Source: Branchiostoma floridae (taxonomy: Eukaryota > Chordata > Leptocardii > Amphioxiformes > Branchiostomatidae). Taken from it: a stretch of DNA of 64,000 bases. Both the position numbers and the translations under genes were made by a program. The DNA lies in assembly GCF_000003815.2 (NCBI RefSeq), contig NC_049995.1:5812912-5876911 (forward strand). The letters run 5' to 3'. Positions 53,468 through 64,000 of this stretch are shown piece by piece; within the stretch, counting starts at the first letter, position 1; each line of letters opens with the position of its first letter. A model generated the notes under the pieces. The model was not told the origin of the DNA and did no database searches. It was given only the letters and a program-made list of their open reading frames with translations.

Positions 53468-56400
53468 TTAGACGAATTTCCAGACTTTGACGGACTGGAT
53501 CTGCATGGCGACGTCATCGCCGTTCCAGGTGGGGTACCACTGGTTCTTGGCGTTCCAGAAGTCCCTCATGGCGCCCTCACGGGAGTTACCGTTGTTCCAG
53601 GGTTTCGGGTACGGCTGGTTGTTCGCGTTGTCCGGGAAGTAGGAATTAGTACCTCCGACAGCAACGTTGAAGATCAGGTAGAACTAGGAATTAAGGCACA
53701 CAAAAAGAGAAATCAAACTCAAGAACCAATCCAATTGATCGATTAAGGATTGATGATCCGCCCGATGTGTTAACGGTGATATGATGTCAGGTCAGCAACC
53801 TATGACAATTGAATAAACCACCGAATGAGCGAAACGAACGTGGAACTTCATGAGGTCGTTACAGGTCACTGGCAAGGCACTTTATCACCGTAAACAGATA
53901 GGTAAATCCTAGCGTTTAATGCTTTTACCATATCACTAACAGATTCAAACTGAAGTTGATATTGATAAAGATTTGAAATTGGAAAGCAATATCCATACTA
54001 GTACTACGGGAAAAAACGAGGAAGGTAGAAGTTTAAAAAAGATATGCATCCATTTTGAGTCAGATTATGTTAGGTTAGGCACCGATCACTAGGGCTCCTC
54101 AAAGAAAGGATAAAAGGTTTGTCTTATTTTACAAGAACTGAAGATCTACTTCATGCACTGTCTCACGAATATTAGATTTTCGAATAAAAGGATATCTACA
54201 ATGTTGGTAGACTTATACACAGCGTCTAGATAAATGACCGTGAAACTTTTTTATTACTTAAAATGTGTATTGTATCATTCGTCGATATCATTTATAAAAC
54301 ATTTTGCCACCAGATCATAGCTTGGTACGCCCTTTTAGTTGTATGGCTATGCTTTAATTTATCCACGATTCCATCTGTTCTTTTTCAATGTAGAAAAAAA
54401 GGCAGTACTGTTACCATGATTGACTTTTTTTTTGGTTGTTCCAAAGGTGGTTTTAAAAGGAAAGCCTTGGCTAGGTTTTAGATTTCCTCCACGTATTTAT
54501 TACTAAATCACCAATCATTATTGCACAAATTACCTCTTGGTCAAACGGTGTCATCTTGTTACCACCGGCCCACGGGTTCTCGTTAGACGGAAGACCGAAG
54601 TTACCGTAATCCCAGAACCCAGTCGGAGGGGAGACCAGCAAGACTTCTTCATCGTCAACTTCAACCCTGAGAACATGTTAAAGTCATCAGGTAAAGGCAC
54701 CAAATACATATGCCTAATAATAGCCCACTTCGAGTACCAGATTTGACATGATAATGATGACACATGTGTTAAAAGTATCACAACTATTTTAGAATGGAAC
54801 TCGTTTTCATAAAGTACTTATTAGATAGCTGTAATCGATATATCAGCGATCACAAATTGTGCATATGCCAAAGGTGGGACAGGTCGTTCGTTGGAATATG
54901 TAGCCCCTCCCCATTACACCAAAGGGTGTTTATACCGGTGAAGGTGGTGTGGAACACTTGGCAAGCGATTTCATTAGTAAATCAAGTAGCTAGCTTAAAG
55001 AAAGGAATTAAGATCTTCAAAAGACACGTGTGATCATGTAAATTCTCATTATCTTACCGGAGATAGGTGTCTGTCCACGTCATCACCCACTTGTGGAAGT
55101 CACTACCATAAGTACCGAACTTGGCGTGCCTGCAAATAGAAGTGGATCATTCTGTATTGAAAAATCCAAACGTAAATATTTACTCAAAATATCGTAACAT
55201 AACATTACAATCCAGCATTTGACACATCATGTCATCTCCCACAGATAGGACTCAGCGAGAAGTGCATTATACGTTACCGTTATGGCGCTCTGTCTTTGTC
55301 GAGGGGCGGTTGTAGAGACCTGATGTATATATAACGCCTTCGATGTCGATTGCTCATTCCTTGCAAAAACTTGCCTAAGCCTATTTTTTTTGTATCAGAA
55401 ACTAAGTTCAATGTTCTACCGGCACAGAAGAACTTTCAAATTTTGTTTGTATTTGGCCACTTACTTTGAATTGGTTGTCAAGTGGTAGCCGTTGTAGGGC
55501 CATCTCGGCCCCCAGTGCAGAGTAGACCCCATGTCGTCAACTCCGATGGATCCGCCCCAGGATCCGTACAGGTTCCGGTTTCCTGTGTGAGCAAAAGTGA
55601 AAGAAGAATTGGACTATACTAGTACCAAAAAAAAAAACGGACTCATTGGAATGAGTCAGTTTTGTTAGTGGGCGTTAGCATTCTGGATACCAAACATTAC
55701 TACTTTGTGTCAGAAGTAAAAGAGGCCGCCTACACCAGGGCGGTGGACGATATAGACCTATGGCAACATTTGACCTATTGCTGACGTCATGCATGCAAAA
55801 CATGCCACGTGTCCACAGAGATTGGGTCAGACAGCTGAAGAATACTGAGGAAGTCAGTCAAATATTCCGGTGATTCCAATTCTTGAGTTTTATGACATGG
55901 AGTGCTTATCCGTTCTTTTTTTTACTTGTAGGAAAAAGTATGGAAGGTGAGATAATAAAATGATTTTAGTATTTCTATCAAGGTTTTCCATTGTGTGCTG
56001 TTAACCAGTGTTTGTATTTATTTCAGAAATGAATAATTTTGCAATTTACCTCTGGATTCCATGATGTCGATTTCACCCGAAGCCGGCCAGCCTCCGTACA
56101 CGTTATCCCTTGGAAGCAGCCAGATTGCTGAAATAATAAAAATAATAAATAATAAAAAAATCATAGAAAATCATTTCAGGTCGTTCGCGTAATTAGTCAA
56201 GAACACATTTGGGCGAAAACCGTGTGCTAATTTTTTTTTTTACCGTACATAGGTTTAACGCATAATAGTGACACCAAACACAAATACCCTTTACCAAAGA
56301 CTTAAAGTCCGCTCTAAAGGATGGTCTGATGGTTGCACTAGAGTCCGTTCTATCATTGTCTCTATGATACGAGGCCGTGCTACATTGTCATTGCTTGACT

Positions 56401-59400
56401 GAATTTAGATATAAAAACGATCACCAATCGCGCTTCACAAACACTGCGTACTACATTAGACTAAACTTTAAGGCGCGATCCCTTTCGTCGTCGATCGTCG
56501 TGTGATTTTGATATCATAGAAATTTCAAGCAGGTTATTATCAAACCTACGGTAAAGATATAGACAGTATTTTCCTTAACAAGAAACTGAATCTTGTACAA
56601 CGCATTCACAACCACCCCCAGAATGCACTCAGTTTGCGATCGTACGACAATCGTACGACTAACGTTACTGGATCCCCAATTTTAGTCTCTCACCTGGCCA
56701 AATCCAGTCTCCTGTCGGCACCTTAGCCCAGACCTCCACCTTCCCGTACTTGAAGGTGAAACTATCAGCAGTGGTGACCCTGGCAGACTGGATGGGTGGG
56801 AGGGGGGCGTTTGAAGAGCCCTGTAGGAAGCATGCCCGTCCTTGAGGGAAGTCCTGAGTGCAGTCGCCGTATGCTGCAAATAGTATGAACAGATTTTGCA
56901 ATACGAAAATAATATAAACTATGTTTTACAAAAACACATCGTAGCAGGTATGAAATAAGCGTTTTTTCCTTTTCCTTTTGTTCCTCTTGTTTCTTTTAAT
57001 CCGGAAATTCGATGCGAAAACTATTATTTTTCACATTTGCTTTTCTCTTCTTACGTAGTAGATTGAAAAGGAAGTGACGCACTTTGCCCGTAAACGGAAG
57101 TGACGCCATTTCCGCCACATTCCTTTCCACTATCCCCCGGGCAGGAGATGTGGCACCCGTGTCCGCGGCCGAAACTGCAGAAAAGTGGCGGGAAATAACT
57201 CGCACTTTATGCCTTCAAATTCACCTTCAAACAGTGGAAACTCACAACCACTAATAATTAGTTAAAACTTACACATACATACAGTAACCACTCTATTGTT
57301 AGACTTTCTTCGACCTACGTCGCAGACACAGTTGCCCATACTAAGTTGAAAAGTATAAATCAGTGGGGTAAGCCCATTTGTCAATGTGTATGTAAGTATA
57401 TAAGTCACAAAAACTTGAGTGCAGTGCCACATCGTCCTCGTCTGTCCAAAAGCAAATAGAAAAAAAAATGTGTATGTAAATGTTCTTCATTTACTGGGTA
57501 GCTACAACAAAGTCTACGTGCATACCGTTTAGTAACTAGACAAACACTACACTACAATATCAATGTGAATACTCCTAAGTACCAGGGAATGACCCAACGA
57601 TTTCTGTGTCAATGAAATCCAGTACTGAGGACAGATACGACAATGTCTGTGTAAATGTTTTCAGTACCGGGGACAGACACGACAAAGTCTGTGTAAATGC
57701 TTTTCAGTACCGGGTACAGACACGACAATGTCTGTGTAAATATTTTTCAGTACCGGAGACAGACACAACAATGTCTGTGTAAATTTTTTTCAGTACCAGG
57801 GGCAGATACGACAATATCTGTGTAAATGTTTTTTCAGTACCGGGGACAGACACGACAATGTCTGTGTAAATGCTTTTCAGTACCGGGTACAGACACGACA
57901 ATGTCTGTGTAAATATTTTTCAGTACCGGAGACAGACACAACAATGTCTGTGTAAATTTTTTTCAGTACCAGGGGCAGATACGACAATATCTGTGTAAAT
58001 GTTTTTTCAGTATCGAGGACAGATACGACAATGTCTGTGTAAATGTTTTCAGTACCAGGGGCAGATACGACAACGTGTGACTTGTAGTTAGTACTAGCGA
58101 CAGGTACAACAATGTCTGTGTGAGTATTATTCAGTACCAGGGCAGATACGCCAACGTCTGAATGTTATTTAAATAGTACCAGGGGCAGCCACAACAATGT
58201 CAATGTTAATGCTATTCAGTTCCAGGAACAGGAACAAGCTCAGAAATGTCTGTGTGAATATTATTGAGTATTCGGGACAAGGACGAGACACAACCAAATA
58301 TCTTAGAAAATTTCAAACCTTCCGTAGCTGTTATCACAGCGACATTCTGTCCCCTTCAGCCCGAAGTACTCGTATCCTCCATTAGCACAGTGCGTCACAC
58401 ATTTCCCAGGGTTCATGTCGCCAGCAGTCAGTAGACTGGCGGTCAGGTCCTGGTCTCCCCCGTCATTGAAACAACCGATGTAGTTGTAACCGTCTGGAAC
58501 AATACAGGCAAAACTTTACCTTCAAGCACAGGAAGACGCCTCTTCTTATGTTCTTACGTGGTATAGTCTAACATCCCTTTGTTTATAGTGGCAAAATCAG
58601 GACAACAGCTTCGGACCCAGAATAAATATTCTACATAACAGAACAGCCGCTAACCTGGATGAACTAAAATAGGTAACCAGGCACATAGACCTGACATACA
58701 TAGCACTAACCTTCCTTCCTGAAATGAGGCACACATATGCATAGAACATCTTGTGTTATTTTGACTTACAAAAGAAACATTTGAACTCTAGGTAACAGTT
58801 CGTGTTTTGCAACTTACGCCAGAAGTCGATGTACCCAGATGTGAGGAACTCTTCTCCATAGTGCTCGGCAGCCAGTGTCTATCGAAAGAAGACATCAACA
58901 CATTACCTGGTTATTTCCAGTCAAGCGACTAATGACGTAGTATAGCACCCGCCATGTTGGTGGGTTAAAGACGTACGTCCTCTGTTCTTTTCTTTACACC
59001 TTGTGATCGTTTGTCCTCTTAGTCTATCCTACCAAATGTACTCTGTAGTATATATCTAAATTGAAAATAATTTTGCTCATTTTCCCGAAAAATCTAATGA
59101 AGATTTTACCGGTTTGAGGTAGAGGTTCCCATTCTGAACGTACAGGTTGTCAGGGTGGCTCATGTAATACTGGAACTCCTCATTCTGCAGTTAGGATAAA
59201 AAAAGTACATCAGAGTTTGTCAGTATTCGTATTCAATATCTGGGTAAGATATACCAAAGACGTTGATATTTCAAATTCAACAATTTAAGTATACAAAACA
59301 AGACAAATACGAATCTTATTTTTCTTCTCAAACCTTCTAGAGTACTCAACAGTTCAAAAGTATTCGGGATAACCGCTTTGCATTTTCTTTAAATTGCAGA

Positions 59401-62400
59401 AGAATGTGCCAATTGTGCCGAAATAAAATGAACTTTGGTCATTTTGACGGCTGCACTGAAACTTCAATGTGAACGAATAAGTATGACTTACCCCACCACC
59501 CCCAGCGGTGACCTCCGCCCTCCACTTGCTCGTGTCAAAGGTGTCGAAGTTGTCCTCGAACACCAACTGCAGGTTGTCGCCTGTAGTTCCACCGGTGCCA
59601 CCGGAAGCTAAGGTGCACTTGGTTATTTACATCTTATTACCATAAGGGATTGACCAATCAGGAGCCCCTATTTCATTTTAAAATGGAGGCTGTAATATCA
59701 TTGGTCAGTCATCAAATGCACGATTATAACGGTTATAAACACAACAACAGTAAGGTAATTTTGTATTTAGCAATTGAGTCCCCAGCACTGCAAGGGAAAA
59801 CAGAATTGTCGTACTTTTGTAGACCTAATGACAAAAGTAGATACTTTCTCAATAATACTCTACGTACGAACATATAGTTTCGTCTGCTTCTTATCATTCT
59901 AAGACAAGTAAAATGAGTGTTATTTCATTAGTTCTCGAGCTCCGGTCCAAAAAAGTCACTAGAGAATTCATGAGATAGATAAAGGGGTGCTATCTCATTA
60001 ATTCTCAAGTAGAGAGAAAGCTGACTTCTCCTTCTAGGTAATTAATGAGATAGTGGGGTGTCATCTCATTAATTCTCCAAGTAGAGATTATGCAAAATTC
60101 CCTTCTGATGCAATAACAATGTGACAACGTTTGTAGCTCTAGACGACATGCTAGTACATGTGGATTGTAAATTTCCACAGAGTTTTAAGAGTATGTACCG
60201 ATATCCCAAACAGTGTTCCTGTAGTCTCCTCCACACTTCCCACCTGACCCGCCGGAGCAGCCGTAGTAACAGTCAGACTCAGGGGCTGCGCCGTGCTTAC
60301 CGTAGGTGTGGCCACAGGAGCACTAGGAGTAGAAGAAAATTAAGATAATTCTATAAAAAAACAATTATGCATATAGAAGATGCATTGAATCTAACAACAT
60401 TTTTCAACAACACATCAAATCTACAATACCACCACTGTTCAAGGACGTATTTCCTTCCTACCATTTGAATACAAGAGATTAAGAATATACTATGAAATAC
60501 CGCATGGCGTCATTACTTATGCACTTTATGTTATTCTAATAGGAAAATGTGTGATGTTAGACCGCGTCTGTCAATGAAGTACTTATCATTTATATTATTA
60601 CTATGGAATTCCTACAATTCATCGTAAAGGTGATATAGATTCTACCATATCCAAATTAGGTCCACTCAGAGTTATTGACACTTTGTTGGGCTCATCTCTA
60701 ATCATCTACCCATATACCCCAAATCTTAGAAATCTGACTGTTCATTTTTTTCTTGACTTAAACCGTGTAAAAGAAGTAATCAAACATGCCGACAGAAGAT
60801 GAAGAACAAAGAAGAAGACCAGTAGCAAAAACAATGTATTCCATGTCGGGAAATATAGTTACCTCAATAGCGTACTGCAGTCCGATGTAGCGGTACCCCA
60901 GTGATGCGCAGTGCTGACTACAGGTACTGTACCCGTTCGTGTAGGTCAGAGTGGTCGAATAGGGGAAATCTCGGTCATTGGCGTCGTCAACAAAACAACC
61001 GAGGTACGTCCCGATACCTGAAAACACTTGGTTACTTATCACATTTACATAATTTGCTCTTAAAATAATGTCAAGTCGGAAAGCGTGATATTTCGAAAAG
61101 TTACAATAGTTTCTTTCAGTATGGTTAATCTAAAAAAAAAATCTTCATGTTAATTGTCTACCCTACTAGTAAAAAGAAGGATGCTTCTTATAAGTTCACT
61201 AGTAAAATAATTCATCACTCTGTTTTGAATTTACATGGTCATTACATCACTATTAAGACATTTCTTAAATCTGCTTTGTAGTGAAGAAATGAGATAGAGG
61301 GGTGCTATCTCATTAATTCGCTTGTACGAGAATTTCTAAATCTCTCTTCGTTTGAAAATATGTTATATCGTTAATTAATCTGTTAGTAAATTCTTAAATC
61401 AGTCCTCTGCTGGTTCTAGTGAGAAAATGAGAAGAGGGGTGCTATCTCATTAATTCACTAGAACAGAAATTCTCACTAGTAAGAGAATTCTAACACATAT
61501 TTCGTAGTTAATATGAGATAGAGGGGTGCTATCTAGTCCGTTCAGAAATTTAACGGTTTGTAGTTAATATATGAGATAGAGGGGGGTGCCATCCTGTCAA
61601 TTTACTAGTAAAAGAAATCTTACACACGTTTTGTAGTTTATCTAAGATACATAGATTATAACTGGTATGAGAAATTTCAAACCTGTCCTCTGCTGAAAAA
61701 ATGAGATAAAGGGGTGCTATCTCACCGCCCCCTTTTTTACTCCATAGTAAGAGGACGTGTAAAGCTATTATGCTATCTCATTAATTCATTAGTGAGAGAG
61801 ATCTAGAGAATCTATTGATAAGCTAAAATTGATAAGTAGTAACATGATACGTTTGTGGCAACCATAAGTTATATGTTAGTTATCATCTATGATGAATGTA
61901 ATGAGTAAACACGTGAGTGAAAAAGTGAGATAACGTTACATAGCTTCAGCTGAAAAATAACACAAATGATCTGTTTACGAATGAACCACATACAGTTCAT
62001 AGCTCAATTATTTATATGTTTCCCTTCTCTCGCACCAAAAGTTATTTGGTGCCACCTGAAAAATATTTTTCATGATGATCTGAATTTTGGTAGGAACTCA
62101 AAAGCCTTTATGCACCTTTCAAGGCTCATAACATATAATTGATAGCCTCTCGTATTTGATTGCGTATTCTAACTGACGTATGAATCTCCGGTACGTGATA
62201 AGATGCCGGATACTTCATATGTATTTAATATAACATGACCCTTAGTATGCATACCACCTTACGTAAACACATGTTAAATGTTTGCCCTTTGCTAATATCT
62301 AACAGTGGCCTTAAAAGCCATCTCATAGGTCATCCTAGCCCCATGCAATATCCTCATATGTCTAGTTCATATTTTAATTAACCTAATTGATTAACCTAAT

Positions 62401-63424
62401 TGCATCATTATTGCTTTCTATGAATTGATAAAAAAGGGAAAAAAGACTTTAATACTTTAATACTTTAACTACGCAAAAATTGCTTACCGCTAAACCCATC
62501 GACAGTCCCAGTGCCGGTCCCCGTGTTCGTCCCTGTATCTGTCCCTGCAGCTATAATACGATATTAACAATCAGTATAGATCAATGCAGTACAATTAGAT
62601 ATGGCAAAGGGTGTCCAAGCACTTTCCCATATATTCAATTAGAAGTACTTTGAAGGTCCGATCTACATGTAAGATCTTTACAGAAGGAATAACTACAGAC
62701 AATTTTATTCATGTTGACTTTAGAACAATCTGCAAGGCTAATTTGCTGTTGCTTTCTTAAACATTCAAAACTTTGAATTGTATTTATGATGGTGTGAACG
62801 TATAACAAATTGACGATCGGCATGATATACAGATAACATATTGTTGTATGCNNNNNNNNNNNNNNNNNNNNNNNNNNNNNNNNNNNNNNNNNNNNNNNNN
62901 NNNNNNNNNNNNNNNNNNNNNNNNNNNNNNNNNNNNNNNNNNNNNNNNNNNCCGTAGCAGTCCATGACTGTTCCAGCAGGTTGTGACCAAGGCCACCTCT
63001 AACAACGTGAACCCAATAATAGAGGGTCTGCCCGGGGGATATGAGGTTCCGTGTGTTCTCGTGGACAAACTGGCCGTCTGTAACATATTAAGACATGTTC
63101 AACTAATGAGAGATTGGCAATAAGCAATTCAACCAATGAGAGAGTTGCTAAAATTTAATATAATTATTTGCAATTTCATTTGAATTTAAGAGAAACGCAA
63201 TTTCAATGCCAACTGTTGGCAATAAATTGCTAAAAAGTAGCGAATGGCTTCAAAAAGCAGTTGCCAACAGGCTCGGTCCAGTGAGATAATAAATTATTAT
63301 CTGCTTCATTTTCTGATTTCCTTACTTGTTGACTGCCTGACGTCATAGTTCCATTGCCCGGCCTGTACCCCATGTAGTGGGGTGCCGATGTTGTAGTGGA
63401 ACGCCACAAGGGTCACTCCGGAGT
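53468..63424 (-). CDS. GH16 beta-glucanase copy B with CBM39-like module and two WSC domains, 5' end missing
   Basis: Exons in coding order: 63326-63424, 62952-63077 (runs to the gap), 62488-62550, 60863-61017, 60199-60322, 59492-59607, 59110-59184, 58818-58878, 58319-58493, 57083-57174, 56694-56873, 56050-56127, 55465-55582, 55058-55129, 54534-54666, 53468-53683. From the WSC exon on, the structure and phases match copy A. The first two exons read like a CBM39 / beta-glucan-recognition domain (AFHYNIGTPLHGVQAGQWNYD; LISPGQTLYYWVHVV). A Gly/Thr linker exon follows (GTNTGTGTGT). The N-terminal WSC, the WSC nested in GH16, and the EIDIME catalytic motif are all intact. So the protein should both bind and hydrolyse beta-1,3-glucan. 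The signal peptide exon lies outside the window. Exon 62952-63077 ends in phase 1 at the gap, which fits the linker exon directly. Confidence 0.9.
57612..58290. repeat. 43-bp minisatellite, about fifteen units, in GH16-B intron
   Basis: Units read CAGTACCGGGGACAGACACG, then ACAATGTCTGTGTAAAT and a T-rich spacer of variable length, with period 43-44. Each unit contains a small hairpin, ACAGACA with TGTCTGT. Blocks of two to three units are themselves repeated (57705-57800 and 57880-57975). It lies between the two exons of the nested WSC domain. Confidence 0.9.
59965..60080. repeat. Hairpin iterons TGAGATAG...CTATCTCA, two copies
   Basis: TGAGATAGATAAAGGGGTGC with TATCTCATTAATTCTC at 59970, and TGAGATAGTGGGGTGTC with ATCTCATTAATTCTC at about 60046. 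They belong to the same family as the larger cluster at 61285-61790. Confidence 0.7.
61285..61790. repeat. Hairpin iterons TGAGATAG...CTATCTCA, five copies and one half copy
   Basis: Copies at about 61289, 61427, 61512, 61571 and 61701, with a half copy near 61769. Each has the core GAGATAGAGGGGTGCTATCT, a stem of seven to eight pairs around a GAGGGGTG-like loop, usually followed by CATTAATTC and a CTAGT motif. Spacing is irregular (58-138 bases), so this is not a simple tandem array. Confidence 0.75.
62852..62951. other. Assembly gap, 100 N
   Basis: Exactly 100 N, the usual placeholder for a gap of unknown size. It falls at the 3' edge of the second CBM39-like exon of GH16-B and hides that exon's donor. 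Confidence 0.98.
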
Positions 63425-64000
63425 CTGGGAAAAAAAGTAAAAATAGCTAGATTTTGTTCCTTTGTATTGTATAACGTTAACTGGGAAACTAACACAGCGT
63501 AACGCAACAGATTTGTACTGACGAGTGTTGTTGACTACTATAATTCTTTTTGATGAAGATTTTTGTGCAAACATTTTTATTCGCACGCTCGCATCAGTTT
63601 TGGCGTCCGTAGTGGATGTCATCCATGTAATCGAATTAACAATGCCTAAAAGCTATTTAAAAGCTCCTTGGTAAGGCCATACCCCCTGACTAAAATCTTA
63701 CGCATGACATCCGCGCGCGCATTGATTTTCGCATGTTCGCAAGAAAACTGTTACCACATGTGACCCAATAACACCCTTGGCTGGCCATTCAGAATTGTAT
63801 GCTAACCAGATGATCTGCTCTCCAGGGTAAGGGGCACATGGTCAGGGCATGAACTATATACAACGCCCTTGTTACCTCTCTGAATGTTCCCTTTCAAGTA
63901 TTGCGATAAAACATCACTGAAATGGCGACGATTGTCTCTTACAGCCTTACTAGCGTGAATATAAAACAAACTGGGAAAATGGACTGAATGCTTAGTCCTG
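63425..64000. other. Upstream intron of GH16-B, no further exon recognised
   Basis: The coding exon at 63326-63424 begins in phase 1, so at least one more exon (signal peptide) lies upstream. None was recognised here. A copy of the dispersed GCACGCTCGCATCAG / GATGTCATCC repeat lies at 63565-63640. Confidence 0.4.

Noticed and set aside
57612..58290. Regular repeats resembling a CRISPR array
   Set aside because: Units are directly adjacent with similar spacers, no unique spacer set, in the intron of a eukaryotic gene. It is a minisatellite.
1..64000. tRNA, rRNA or other structured RNA genes
   Set aside because: I looked for tRNA-like box A/B patterns and obvious rRNA or snRNA segments and saw none I could support. 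A covariance-model scan would be needed to exclude them.

Overview
The window is eukaryotic, intron-rich and repeat-rich. It carries three complete split genes and one partial one, an apparently intact two-ORF LINE, and many short inverted-repeat elements. GH16 glucanases with WSC and CBM39-like modules (absent from vertebrates), next to a steryl-sulfatase-type enzyme with a membrane hairpin, a FAM151A-type protein and a Tx1-like LINE, fit an invertebrate deuterostome. Amphioxus (Branchiostoma) is my best guess; this is inference, not a database match. Gene models were built by hand from reading frame, GT/AG sites and phase continuity.

Layout. 1-4767: no gene recognised; holds a long foldback element (about 1932-3232). 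4768-10484 (+): seven-exon steryl-sulfatase-like gene with all expected active-site residues. 12534-23942 (-): thirteen-exon FAM151-family gene with an N-terminal membrane anchor and three phosphodiesterase-like repeats, of which only the first looks catalytic. 25545-50187 (-): fourteen-exon secreted GH16 beta-glucanase (copy A), with a WSC domain at the N-terminus and a second WSC domain spliced inside the GH16 fold. 31.3-38.0 kb (+): Tx1-like LINE lying antisense in the large intron 7 of copy A, flanked by units of a 182-bp repeat. 52.1-52.7 kb: two decayed terminal-exon ghosts of the same GH16 family. 53468 to beyond about 63424 (-): GH16 copy B, same exon plan as A plus a CBM39-like module and Gly/Thr linker at the N-terminus. 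Its 5' end lies outside the window and a 100-N gap falls in it.

The two GH16 genes and the ghosts are a tandem family. A and B probably bind and cut beta-1,3-glucan, as food enzymes or in defence; WSC and CBM39 modules suggest attachment to fungal or algal walls. The sulfatase and FAM151 genes show no functional link to them. The most notable points are the phase 1-1 WSC module nested in a catalytic domain in both paralogues, the three-repeat FAM151 protein with stepwise loss of catalytic residues, and the intact LINE with an unusual zinc-finger-rich ORF1.
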